A stretch of 51,065 nucleotides of DNA from Thermomicrobium sp. Its GTDB lineage: Bacteria; Chloroflexota; Chloroflexia; Thermomicrobiales; Thermomicrobiaceae. The stretch spans positions 1-51,065 of the forward strand of contig JANZZC010000019.1 of assembly GCA_026419575.1 (NCBI GenBank). Direction: 5' to 3'. The position numbers and the translations under genes were made by a program. Below, in pieces: positions 7,207 to 16,638 of this stretch; position 1 is the first letter of the stretch; every line of letters begins with the position of its first letter. The notes under the pieces were generated by a model. That model saw only the letters and a list, made by a program, of their open reading frames with translations, did not search any database and was not told where the DNA came from.

Positions 7207-10200
7207 ATGCGTGCAACCGCAGGAGCTCAGACGAACCGCGATCCGCGGCAATGGCTGGAAGAACGCGCCAAGCGCTTGCTCGATCTGACCGGGCGCAACC
7301 CCTTGCTGCACAGCCAACCCCGACTCGAACCGCGTGCCCCTTCGCCAGCGGCCATCTGGCAAGAACTCGTCAAAGGAGAAGAGCGATTGCTCATCCTCGC
7401 AGCTCCACCGGCGCAGAACACGCAGCCTGCGCCGGCGGCTGCGGTCGGACCCGAGACGCCGCTGACCGAGAACGAGCTCCCGGCGCTGCGTGCGACCGGC
7501 GGCCCCAGCCGCGAGCCAGCGCTCACCGTTCCGCTCGACCAGGTGGAACTCGAACGCCGTTTGACCCAACTGCGTCGAAAGGCTCGCTCAGCGTACGACG
7601 ATGCCGGCTTCTGGACACTCTTCATGGCCTTCGGCGCACTGGAATGGACACCGAGCACGGAAGCCGGCAAACGCTTTCTGTCACCTCTCGTGCTGGTCCC
7701 CGTCTCCATCGAACGCCAGCGCCCCGGACAACCGTTCTCTCTCCGATGGCGCGACGATGAAGAGATGCAAGCCAACCAGGCACTGCGTGTCTACCTGGAA
7801 GAGGTCGAGAAACTGCGCTTGGACGGCTTCGAGCCGTCGGACGAGAGCGACCTGGAAGACCTCCTCGACACCGTGGAGGACCTCGTCCGCGAGCGGGGAT
7901 GGGTCGTCCACCGCCGGTGCTGGGTCGGACAGTTCGCGTTCCAGAAACTGGCGATCTACCGCGATCTCCGCGACAACGCGGAACGGATCCTCGCCCACCC
8001 GATCGTGCGCGCGGCTGCAGGGTACGAGCCTCCATCCTTCGTCGACCGACAACGCGATCCGCGGACCTTCGATACCGAGCCGGTCCAAGAGGTCGCCACC
8101 GTCCTTCCCTGTGACAGCAGTCAGCTGCAAGCGGTCCTGAAGGCGCGCGCCGGGCAGACCTTCGTGATCCAAGGACCGCCCGGCACCGGCAAGAGTCAGA
8201 CGATCGTGAACATCATCGCCGACCAACTAGCTCGTGGGAAAACCGTGCTGTTCGTGAGCGAAAAGCGCGCTGCCCTGGAGGTCGTCGAACGCCGACTGCA
8301 GCACGTCGGGCTCGGACCCTATTGCCTGAACTTGCATAGCCATGAGGCACACCGCGGCGAGGTACTGCAAAGCATCGTCAACGAACTGTCCCCGAGCCAG
8401 CAGACACAGGGACGAGGCTCTTCCGAGCTGGTTCGTCAGCTCGAACGGCACCGCGACAGGCTCCGCGACTATACCGGCACCCTCCATGCGCCGCGCCCAC
8501 CGCTGGGACGAACCCCCTTCAGCGTCATCGGCCGCGTGCTCCGTCTACCCGACGTGGGCATCTCGGCACGCATCGACCTGGATCCGCGTACCCTGACCGA
8601 GCAGCTCCTCGACCGACTACGCACGCAGGCCCAACGTCTGGCCGCCGACATCGACCTCCTGCGCGAAGGAGAGAGGTTCCCATGGGCGTCGGCACGGCGC
8701 GAGCTGACGGAGCGAGAACTCGCCGCGCGAGCCCGAGAGGCACGCGCAGCCTTCGAGGCCTGGGTCGAGGAGCTCGGACAGGCAAGTCAGGCCCTGGGAC
8801 TCCGTCCCCCGATCGACCTGCGGAGCGCGGCTGACTGCATGCAACTCCTTCGGCGTTTTGCGACAGCGGAGGCGTTCGACCCGGCGTTGACGAGCCAGAA
8901 GGACGTCTCACGGTGGCTCGCCTGGGTCCAGGAAGCGGCCAGTGCGCTGGACTCGCCCGAGCGCTTTCCCCGCGACGAGCTTCCGGAGTTCGGCCCTCGC
9001 TTCTTTCTGCCGGAACCGCCTGATCTCCCGTCCACCGTCGCGGCAGCGCTCGCTGACCGTGCGCAGATGCTCGTTCAGGTGCTCGCCCCCCGTTCGCCCA
9101 CGATCGGCCGCGAGGAACTCTTCGCACTGGCCAGTGACACGGCCGACCTCCGAGGAGCCTGGCACGACCTCGTCGAAGCCGCTCACCGGTTGTCCCGTGC
9201 ACTGGGCATGCAGCCTCCCGCCACGTACCGGGAACTCCGTGGGGTGATTCTGGCCGCGCGCTGTCTCGAAGCAGGCGTCGCGGTACCGCACGAGTGGCGA
9301 CGGCCGGCGCAGCGCGAGGGGCTCGAGCGCCTGGGGTCGTTGGTCGAGGCGCTTCGGCAGGAACAGGCACTCCGCCGGCGCATCGTCAAACAGTGGGACG
9401 AGCGACTCCTCGAGCACCCCATCGGCGACCTCGCCCGTCCGTGGCTCCGCTGGCAGCCGCAGCGCTTTCTGCGGTGGCTGATCCCCTCCTACCGGCGTGC
9501 CCGGGCGCTGTTCCGCCGTCACTACCGTGGTCCGGCGTCGTTCGAGGAACGAGCGACCGTCCTGGCTGAGCAGCTGCTCGAACTGCACGGTCTGCGTCAG
9601 AGGATCGACCGCTTGCGCGAGGATCCGGTGCTCGAACCGCTCCTCGCTCTGCTTCCGGCCGACGTCGCCGCGAACCCCGAAACCGTGGACACGCTCGCCC
9701 AGGCCGCGATCGCGATGCAGGACCGGGCGGTCGATCCCCAGTGGCAGCGTGTCCTCGTCGGCATGCAACCCCTCTCGGCAGAGATCCGAGCGGTGGCCAG
9801 CTCCCTCGTCTCGGCATGGCGCGAACTCTGCCTGGCGGAAGAACAGCGGAACATCGCGCTACTCGCCCCGTGCCCAGACCATGCACCGGTCCATCCGGAG
9901 ACGCTGCCCGAGTCAGTGCTTCTGCTGCAGGACTTCGCCCGGTGGTGGCAGACCGAGGCCGACCAGCTGCCGGAGCGACTGCCGATCGAACGCGTGCCGG
10001 TACTCATCGGCAAGGCCACAGACCTCTACGCAGTCCGGGAACGATACGCACGCGCCGCTCGAACGGCGTCCGACCACTGGCAGGCGATCCCTCCGGCGAG
10101 CGCCGCGGCGTGGCGCACGCTGGCGGAGAACCTCTCGCTCTGGCAAGCCTTCGGCGCCTGGTACGACACGGCGGACGTACCGCAGCCGCTGCGAGACGCC

Positions 10201-12195
10201 GCGATCGATCCGCATCGTCGTCCTGACCCCGCGCCGCTGGAGCAGCGATGGCACCGATTCCACCAGGCCATCACCCAGCTCGCCGCCGTCTTCGCGGACT
10301 CCGCTCTTCCCTTCGCGAACCGGAAGTTCCCGAGCGCGTTCGCACGACCGAGCGAGTGGTCCTTACCGAGCGTGCTCCCAGCGCTCCCCTTGGCCGATCT
10401 TCGCGCGTTGCTCGACTCCTTGGTCGAGCGAGCCCAAGACATCAGGCGATTTCGCCTCGCTGCGGACGCCGCACGCGACCTCACCGAGCATCTTTCGGAG
10501 AGCGTCGTTTCCAACCTCGTCGAACGCCGCGAACTCGCGCCCGAATCCATCCCCGACGTCGTCGAGCGCCTCGTGCTGACCCGGTGGCTCGAATGGGTCG
10601 CCGACGGCCACGAGCTGCTCGCGCACTTCGAGCACTCGCTGCACGAAGCACAGCGACAGCACTTCGTCGCGCTCGACGAGCGACTCGAGGTCTGGCAAGC
10701 GCAGCACGTGATCGATTCCTTGAACCGACGCCGCGCGCGACTCGACGGCGGTGATCGTGCGGTCGCACTGCTCAAGCGCGAAGCCACCAAACGGCGTCGC
10801 CACAAGTCTCTGCGGACGATCTTCCGAGACTGCTTCGACGTCATCCTGGCCGTCAAGCCGTGTTGGTTGATGAGTCCGCTCTCGGTCAGCCATTTCTTAC
10901 AACCGCACCACCAGTTCGATCTGGTGATCATGGACGAAGCCTCACAGATCCTCCCGGAAGACGCGATCCCTGCCCTCTACCGAGCGCGACAGGCGATCGT
11001 CTGCGGAGACTCCAAACAGCTGCCGCCGACCCGCTTCTTCGAGTCCACGATCCTGGACCTCGACGAGCCGGACGAGGAGGAAGTCTCGGACAGCGATCCT
11101 GGGGAGAGCATCCTGGAAACGCTCGAGGTTCGGTACCCGAGCGTGTGGCTTCTCTGGCACTACCGGAGCAAGGACGAACGGCTCATCGCCTTCTCCAATG
11201 CAGCCTTCTATGACACCCGTCTCATCACGATCCCGACCCCGGTCGACCCTGCTTTGCCCACCGGCATCGCGTTCCGGTTCGTGGGGGGCATCTACGACCG
11301 CAGTGGTCGGCGAACGAATGCGGCCGAGGTCGAGGAGGTCTGTCGTCTCATCAGCGAGCACCTCGAACGCTGGGGGACCGGACGATCCCTCGGTGTCGTG
11401 ACGATGAACGAGCCCCAAATGCACGCCATCCTGGACGAGCTCGAGCGTCGTTCCGTGCTCGAACAGCAGTTCCAGATGCTTTGGGACGCCTCGCGCTGGC
11501 CGAACGGGGAAGAGTTCTTCGTCAAGAACCTGGAAGCGGTGCAAGGGGACGAGCGTGACGTGATCATCGTCTCGACGGTCTATGGACGAGACGCACGCGG
11601 ATCCTTCTCGCTCCAGATCGGGCCGCTCACCCGAGCGGGTGGAGAGCGGCGACTCAACGTCCTAGTTACTCGCGCTCGCGAGCAGCTGGTCCTCGTCACT
11701 TCTCTGCAACCGGAGGACTTCCGACTCACCGACGAGGAGCGGCAGGTCGGGCTTCGCGTTTTCCGCGATTACCTCCGCTACGCGCGCGACGGGGTCCTTC
11801 CCGCAGCGCCGCAGTCGTCCGTTGGCGGCCCATTCGAATCGGATTTCGAAGCGAGCGTCGCCGACGTCATCCGCTCATGGGGCTACGACGTGCGACCCCA
11901 GTTCGGCGTCGGTCGGTACCGGATCGACCTGGCGATCCCCGATCCGCGCGATCCCACTCGTATCCGCGTCGCAGTCGAGTGCGACGGCGCGACCTATCAC
12001 CGTCTCCCCACGGTGCGGGAACGCGATCGGCTCCGTCAGCAGTGGTTGGAACGGAACGGCTGGACCGTCATCCGCGTCTGGTCGACCGACTGGTGGTACC
12101 GGAGACGAGCTGCTGAAGAAAGGCTGCGGCAGGCGCTGGAGCACGCTTTCGGGGCGACCGTCGCCTCCTATTCGGAGAGCGAGGCCGCTTCCTGA
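7207..12195 (+). CDS. giant SF1 helicase with DUF4011 N-terminus and Vsr/MTES_1575-type nuclease C-terminus
   Basis: A 1662-residue protein. Residues about 15-60 match DUF4011 (WLEERAKRLLDLTGRNPLL). The helicase core is split: Walker A GPPGTGKSQT at about 322-331, Walker B MDEASQILPEDA at about 1241, then GDSKQLPPTRFF, a HYRSKDE motif, AVQGDERDVIIVS and VTRAREQLV near 1488. These are AAA_11/AAA_12 (Upf1-like) features. Between Walker A and B lies an approximately 900-residue helical insert. The last ~110 residues hold a PD-(D/E)XK-like nuclease, with RIDLAI, VECDGATYH and a GWTVIRVWSTDWW tail, as in the MTES_1575/Vsr group. Proteins of this build are common in defence islands and may unwind and cut invading DNA or RNA; that role is inferred. 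GAGGAAGAGG precedes the ATG. It is monocistronic. Confidence 0.88.
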   Translation: MRATAGAQTNRDPRQWLEERAKRLLDLTGRNPLLHSQPRLEPRAPSPAAIWQELVKGEERLLILAAPPAQNTQPAPAAAVGPETPLTENELPALRATGGPSREPALTVPLDQVELERRLTQLRRKARSAYDDAGFWTLFMAFGALEWTPSTEAGKRFLSPLVLVPVSIERQRPGQPFSLRWRDDEEMQANQALRVYLEEVEKLRLDGFEPSDESDLEDLLDTVEDLVRERGWVVHRRCWVGQFAFQKLAIYRDLRDNAERILAHPIVRAAAGYEPPSFVDRQRDPRTFDTEPVQEVATVLPCDSSQLQAVLKARAGQTFVIQGPPGTGKSQTIVNIIADQLARGKTVLFVSEKRAALEVVERRLQHVGLGPYCLNLHSHEAHRGEVLQSIVNELSPSQQTQGRGSSELVRQLERHRDRLRDYTGTLHAPRPPLGRTPFSVIGRVLRLPDVGISARIDLDPRTLTEQLLDRLRTQAQRLAADIDLLREGERFPWASARRELTERELAARAREARAAFEAWVEELGQASQALGLRPPIDLRSAADCMQLLRRFATAEAFDPALTSQKDVSRWLAWVQEAASALDSPERFPRDELPEFGPRFFLPEPPDLPSTVAAALADRAQMLVQVLAPRSPTIGREELFALASDTADLRGAWHDLVEAAHRLSRALGMQPPATYRELRGVILAARCLEAGVAVPHEWRRPAQREGLERLGSLVEALRQEQALRRRIVKQWDERLLEHPIGDLARPWLRWQPQRFLRWLIPSYRRARALFRRHYRGPASFEERATVLAEQLLELHGLRQRIDRLREDPVLEPLLALLPADVAANPETVDTLAQAAIAMQDRAVDPQWQRVLVGMQPLSAEIRAVASSLVSAWRELCLAEEQRNIALLAPCPDHAPVHPETLPESVLLLQDFARWWQTEADQLPERLPIERVPVLIGKATDLYAVRERYARAARTASDHWQAIPPASAAAWRTLAENLSLWQAFGAWYDTADVPQPLRDAAIDPHRRPDPAPLEQRWHRFHQAITQLAAVFADSALPFANRKFPSAFARPSEWSLPSVLPALPLADLRALLDSLVERAQDIRRFRLAADAARDLTEHLSESVVSNLVERRELAPESIPDVVERLVLTRWLEWVADGHELLAHFEHSLHEAQRQHFVALDERLEVWQAQHVIDSLNRRRARLDGGDRAVALLKREATKRRRHKSLRTIFRDCFDVILAVKPCWLMSPLSVSHFLQPHHQFDLVIMDEASQILPEDAIPALYRARQAIVCGDSKQLPPTRFFESTILDLDEPDEEEVSDSDPGESILETLEVRYPSVWLLWHYRSKDERLIAFSNAAFYDTRLITIPTPVDPALPTGIAFRFVGGIYDRSGRRTNAAEVEEVCRLISEHLERWGTGRSLGVVTMNEPQMHAILDELERRSVLEQQFQMLWDASRWPNGEEFFVKNLEAVQGDERDVIIVSTVYGRDARGSFSLQIGPLTRAGGERRLNVLVTRAREQLVLVTSLQPEDFRLTDEERQVGLRVFRDYLRYARDGVLPAAPQSSVGGPFESDFEASVADVIRSWGYDVRPQFGVGRYRIDLAIPDPRDPTRIRVAVECDGATYHRLPTVRERDRLRQQWLERNGWTVIRVWSTDWWYRRRAAEERLRQALEHAFGATVASYSESEAAS

Positions 12196-12710
12196 CGAGG
12201 CGCTGCGCGCCGACGAAGCCAGCCGAGCTCGGTCGGGCCTCTCCCCGCTCGAGACTCGTCCCGAGCCGCAGCGGCGGGGAACGTCTCGAAATCCCGAGTT
12301 GCTTGTCCTCGCGCCTGGGAAGACGAGTCGCGCTGGTGTCGGAGCGTCGGTAGTCGGCACGGGAACCACCTCCCACCCCCCGCACCGGCTGGCACGCGGC
12401 GGATGAGCGCGGCTCGAGCCTGCCGCGCAGCGTCGGGACAGCAGCTGCACGGACTTCGCGGCACTCGAGCCTCTCGCCTCACCGTTCGCCCGCGGCACCG
12501 GCGACGAGCCGAACGTCAGCCGAAACGCGACGCGTCCGCGAGCGTGCCCGTCCAGCCTCGCCGGGGAGGCATGGACGAGCAGACCGTGCCGACCGGATAG
12601 CGCGCCGCACGATCGCCTCGTGCGGACGGCGTCCTTCCGCACCGCGCCGATCGACGGAGGCTCCTCGTCACCGGCACTGCGCGTGCATCGCACCGCTCCG
12701 CACCGGTCGC
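12196..12710. other. gene-free stretch
   Basis: About 515 bases downstream of the helicase-nuclease with no frame I would call a gene. A 7-bp stem near 12622-12644 (GTGCGGA/TCCGCAC) could help end transcription between the convergent genes, but lacks a T run. Nothing else is supported. Confidence 0.4.
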
Positions 12711-13145
12711 TCAGCGGTACTGGAACGTCACCGTCTGACCGGTCTGAATCCCGCGCTCGCCACCGTCGGCGAACCGCCCGCTCCGCACGACGATCGTCCA
12801 GTGGTTCGGCGCGTGCACCCCATCGAACCCCACCACCTCGCCCACGACCTCGTCTCCGATCCGACATTCCATTCCAGTCGCGATGACGCCGCCCCGTGCG
12901 AAGCGGATGAACCCGAGGTACGCCGCACGGGCGACGACCTTCCCCGGCGTCGCATCCGGCTCGTCCGTTACGCAGCACTCGGCGATCGACCCGTCCGGGA
13001 AGGCACGTGCCCGCACCGTTTCCAACTCGAGGTTCCGGTCGGTGAAGCGCACCCCCAGCACCGCGACGAAGTGCCCCTCCATCGCTGCGACAGCGACGAA
13101 GGGTCGTTCCGGCACGATCCCGCGTGCGTACGGCTCCTTGCTCAT
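12711..13145 (-). CDS. small conserved hypothetical protein (possibly DUF6917-like)
   Basis: A 144-residue soluble protein, mostly beta strand by appearance (FVAVAAMEGHFVAVLGVRF, FQYR end), with no membrane segment or signal. I recognise no catalytic motif; two Cys in AECCVTDE and one in MECRIGD could bind metal but have no standard spacing. I recall similar proteins as DUF6917, but that is a memory, not a search. The start at 13145 follows AAAGGAG on the minus strand with good spacing; the longer frame to 13244 adds only Arg-rich sequence. It appears to be transcribed alone. Confidence 0.65.
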   Translation of the reverse strand: MSKEPYARGIVPERPFVAVAAMEGHFVAVLGVRFTDRNLELETVRARAFPDGSIAECCVTDEPDATPGKVVARAAYLGFIRFARGGVIATGMECRIGDEVVGEVVGFDGVHAPNHWTIVVRSGRFADGGERGIQTGQTVTFQYR

Positions 13146-13891
13146 ACGAACACTCCTTTCCTCCCGAGACCGAACGCTCGCTCCGAGTCTCGTCCTGCTG
13201 GTGCGACCCGTGCCCCTCGCTCGAGCGGTCATCGTGCTCACCACTTGCGATCTTCGCAGAGGGCGCAGGCACTGTGAACGCCGACCGACCGCTCAGGCGC
13301 GGCCGATCGAGCCGGGCGACGCCCCGCGAAACCGGTGCCGAGAACGGCGTCTGCGCCCAGATGCGTTTGACCAGACCTCGTTGTCTGCCAGGATTGCGGC
13401 GGTTCTCACCACCCGGTTCTGCTGTCGGCGAACGCTGCCGATCACCCTGCACGTCCACACACCGCCGGGGCCTCTCGCTCGAGCAGTCTCCGCTCTTCCT
13501 CTGACCCGCGGAGCGATCCCGCCTCGCCCGGACGGCGTGCCGTCGCTGGGCGCTGCGAGCGTCCCGTGCCGTCGCGGTCGGAGGCCAGCGACCGAACACG
13601 GCACACCGCGTAGAATCAGGCAGCGGCGCCCGCCGGATCGGCTACGACCGGGGTCCGTGCTGGTGGCGAGCGTCTCGACCACTGCCCTGCACCGACCGAT
13701 GGAGTCTCGCCCGCCGGCGCGAGGACACGATGCGCCCGACCGTGCGGCATGCTTCGTCTCGTCGCAGCCGAGCACGGCGTGACCAGTACGCGTCCGTGCG
13801 TTCGACGCCGCAGCCGACGCCGGTCGCCTCGACGATGCGGCGAGAACGCGCGCAGGACTCCGCAGCGAGGTCGAAAGGAGCAGTGCTCGCC
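13146..13891. other. 746-base intergenic region
   Basis: No protein-like frame on either strand; the long minus-strand frames are Arg/Gly-rich shadows. A TAGAAT box at 13612-13617 could be a -10 for the downstream proline-racemase-family gene, which would give it a leader of about 270 bases. I see no recognised riboswitch class in that leader, although its length leaves room for one. Confidence 0.4.
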
Positions 13892-14935
13892 ATGTTCGGC
13901 AATGCCCGTCACGTCCTGCACGTCTGGGACTACCACCACGGTCAGGTCACCCGCATCGTCGTCTCCGGTTGTCCACCGCTGCATGGTCGCACCGTGCGCG
14001 AGAAGCAAACCGATCTCGCGACCCGCTACGATCACCTCCGCGCTCTCGTCTGTCGCGAGCCGCGCGGCCATCGCAACCTGCTGGGGGCGTTCCTCACCGA
14101 GCCCGAGCGTCCCACCAGTCACGCGGGCGTCATCTTCGTCCATCCGGGTGGATACTTCGACGCCTGTGGCGATTCGACCTTCAGCGTCGCTGTCGCTCTG
14201 CTCGAAAGCGGTCTCGTCCCCCGCGCGACCGACGACGGTGAGCAGGAACTGGTCCTGGACACGGTGCTGGGGCCGGTCCCCGTGCGGGTGCGTCTCCGCC
14301 AGGGACGGGTCGTCGCCGTCACCATGTCCAGCGGCCCCTCCTATGCCTTGGGCGAAGCAGTGCTGGAGACCAGCGAACTCGGTCGCGTCCCCGTGACCCT
14401 CGCCTGGGGCGGCCTCCTCTACGCCTTCGCCGACGCGACTGCCCTGGGCCTCGAACTCGGACCGGACCTCCCACCCTCGGCACGCGAGCACGTGCTGGAG
14501 GTCGGGACCGCGCTCTGGCAAGCAGCGCGCGAGCGACTCCGCGCCGACGTTCCCGGGATCGCCACCGACCGTCCCGTCGACCTCGTGACGCTCGTGCAAG
14601 AACTCGCGACCGACGGCACGCCGCTCCCCCCAGGAGCGGACGCTCGTCCAGCCGGAGCGCGCGTGGCCAATTTCTACGCACCCCGGACGATGGGTCGCAC
14701 CCCCTCGGGAACCGGGACCGCTGCGCGCGTCGCTGCCCTCGTCGCGGCCGGTCGGCTCGCGCTGGGCACGTCGTACTTCCACGAGAGTCCGGTCGGCCTG
14801 CGTTTCACCGCTCGTCCCGTGCGACGCGAGGGATCGGCGGTCCACAGCGAGATCAGCACGATGTCCTACTGCATGGGGATCGCCACGCTGGTCCTGCGCG
14901 ACGACGACCCGTTTCCGACCGGCTTCTCGTTGTAG
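13892..14935 (+). CDS. proline racemase family protein with altered catalytic sites
   Basis: A 347-residue member of the proline racemase/hydroxyproline epimerase/trans-3-hydroxyproline dehydratase family. The fold signatures are present (WDYHHGQVTRIVVSG at the start, GPSYALGEAVLE, TGTAARVAALVA, EISTMSYCMG at the end). The first catalytic motif, normally MCGHG, is ACGDS here (Cys92 kept, His lost). The second, normally DRSPCGTG, is GRTPSGTG, so the second catalytic Cys is Ser272 and the Asp is lost. This rules out ordinary two-Cys racemisation and points towards a dehydratase-like or new activity. ATG 13892 is chosen; a GTG at 13883 is closer to the AAAGGAG at 13874-13880. It is alone in its transcription unit. 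Confidence 0.82.
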   Translation: MFGNARHVLHVWDYHHGQVTRIVVSGCPPLHGRTVREKQTDLATRYDHLRALVCREPRGHRNLLGAFLTEPERPTSHAGVIFVHPGGYFDACGDSTFSVAVALLESGLVPRATDDGEQELVLDTVLGPVPVRVRLRQGRVVAVTMSSGPSYALGEAVLETSELGRVPVTLAWGGLLYAFADATALGLELGPDLPPSAREHVLEVGTALWQAARERLRADVPGIATDRPVDLVTLVQELATDGTPLPPGADARPAGARVANFYAPRTMGRTPSGTGTAARVAALVAAGRLALGTSYFHESPVGLRFTARPVRREGSAVHSEISTMSYCMGIATLVLRDDDPFPTGFSL

Positions 14936-15277
14936 CCGTCGTCGCGGCCGGACGCTCGCTCGTCCATGGTGCACGGGGCTCGTTCCGCTGCGCGCCACCT
15001 CCACGCCGGTCCGGAGCGGACCCCGTGCGCGATCCCTGCTCCGCACGGGGATCGCTGCGTGGAGACGCGCTCGGCATCGGACGCTCGACGCGTGGTGGTG
15101 CCCGGACCTGGACTGCGTCAGAGTGGTCGCTCTACCGGCCGCACCGCTCCACGGACAACGCAACACGGCGCATCCCGAGGCCCGAAGGAAGAACGGGGCC
15201 GGGTCGCCGGCCCATCGCAGCTCTCCCCACTGCTCCGCAGTGCGGCATACTGGTGACGGGACACGCCGGGGGAAGGG
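14936..15277. other. intergenic region with overlapping hairpins
   Basis: About 342 bases without a gene. At 15021-15055 two perfect hairpins share sequence and exclude each other: CCCCGTGCG (15021-15029) with CGCACGGGG (15042-15050), and GCGATCCC (15029-15036) with GGGATCGC (15048-15055). A CATACT box near 15244 might be the -10 of the alanine racemase gene. Confidence 0.45.
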
Positions 15278-16549
15278 ATGGGGATGCCGCTCGAACCCGC
15301 TCGCAGGGTACTGGGTGATCGAGGTCCGTGCTGGGACGACCGGCTGCGCGCAGCTCAGGCGGCGCTCCACGCTCTGATCGACCTCGACCAGCTCGCGACC
15401 AACGCGCGAATCCTCCTCCGGACCCTTCCAGGCGACACGGAACTCCTCGCGATCCTCAAAGCCAACGCCTACGGCCACGGCCTCGTCCCGGTCGCCCGCG
15501 CCGCACTCGCGGGTGGTGCCCGCTGGCTCGGGGTCGCCCGCATCGAGGAGGGCGCCATCCTCCGTCGCGCCGGCATCGCTGCCCCGGTGGTCGTCCTCGG
15601 CCCTCCCAACCACGACCGCCTGCGCGAGGCGATCGTCCACGGACTCAGCCTGGCGGTCGGCTCGCTCGCCGATGTCGTCGCCGTGCGGGCCGCGGCCACC
15701 GCGCTCGGTCGTCGGGCACGCGTCCACTTGGAGATCGATACCGGGATGCATCGCTTCGGGGCCACTCCGGAGGAAGCGGTCGCCCTGGCTCGTCTGCTCG
15801 CCGGCGATCCTGCGGTCGAGTTCGAGGGGATCTACACCCACTTCGCGACGGCGGATGCCCCCGATTGCCGCGGGCTCCGCCTCCAGCAGGCGCGCTTCCG
15901 CGCGGTACGCGAGCGCCTGCTCGCCGAGGGACTGCATCCGCCGGTCGTCCACCAGGCCAACAGCGCGGCGACGCTGCGCGGCGCGATCGGCGATCCGGAT
16001 CTTCCCGGCCGGCGCGTCGTCCGCGTCGGCATCGCCTTCTACGGGCTCGCCCCCGACCCGGCGATGGCGCTCCCCGCCGGGATCCGCCCGGCTCTGGAGC
16101 TCCGCGCCCGCCTCGCCCGCTGCTTCACCGTCGCGGCCGGAGAAGGAATCTCCTACGGGCATACCTACGTGACCGAGCAGCCGACGCGCTGCGGGCTCGT
16201 GCCGGTCGGCTATGCCGACGGCTTGCCGCGAGCGCTCTCCAACCGAGGATGGTTCGCCGTGCGGGGTGTCCCCTGCCCCATCCGCGGCCGGGTCTGCATG
16301 GACCAGACGATCGTCTCCCTCGAGGACGTCCCGGAGGCAGGCCCCGGCGACCCCGTCGTCGTGCTCGGTGACCCGGAGTCGGGGGCGATGTCCGCTTGGG
16401 ACGCCGCCCGGCTCAGCGACACGATCGCCTACGAGATCCTCACCAGCCTGGCAGCACGGATCCCCCGCATCTACCTCCGCGGGGGAGCACCGGTCGCGCT
16501 CGCCGATCTCTTCGGCCTGATCGAACGGGACGAGTTCCCCGCTGGGTAG
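15278..16549 (+). CDS. alr: alanine racemase
   Basis: A 423-residue PLP enzyme converting L-alanine to D-alanine for peptidoglycan. The PLP lysine is in AILKANAYGHG, the catalytic tyrosine in ISYGHTYVT, and other family blocks include HLEIDTGMHRFG, GIYTHFATAD, HQANSAATL, RVGIAFYG and CMDQT. The N-terminus is about 25-30 residues longer than typical, so translation may start later than the ATG at 15278; a second ATG lies at 15284. GGGGGAAGGG precedes both. It is followed 89 bases later by the receiver/membrane fusion gene on the same strand, with no obvious functional link. Confidence 0.92.
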   Translation: MGMPLEPARRVLGDRGPCWDDRLRAAQAALHALIDLDQLATNARILLRTLPGDTELLAILKANAYGHGLVPVARAALAGGARWLGVARIEEGAILRRAGIAAPVVVLGPPNHDRLREAIVHGLSLAVGSLADVVAVRAAATALGRRARVHLEIDTGMHRFGATPEEAVALARLLAGDPAVEFEGIYTHFATADAPDCRGLRLQQARFRAVRERLLAEGLHPPVVHQANSAATLRGAIGDPDLPGRRVVRVGIAFYGLAPDPAMALPAGIRPALELRARLARCFTVAAGEGISYGHTYVTEQPTRCGLVPVGYADGLPRALSNRGWFAVRGVPCPIRGRVCMDQTIVSLEDVPEAGPGDPVVVLGDPESGAMSAWDAARLSDTIAYEILTSLAARIPRIYLRGGAPVALADLFGLIERDEFPAG

Positions 16550-16638
16550 CAGCGTACCGTCCCGGCATGGGAAGATTGCCCTGACGACAGGCTGCCGCAG
16601 TCACGACGACCTACCGGTAGCCGGTGGGACGGCAGGCG

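Noticed and set aside
13616-16162. 848-codon minus-strand open frame, and others such as 30455-32902 and 16471-18204
   Set aside because: They lie opposite well-supported genes (proline racemase family, alr; initiator-like and DsbA genes; receiver fusion). Their products are rich in Arg, Gly and Pro without family motifs, as expected for antisense frames in GC-rich DNA.
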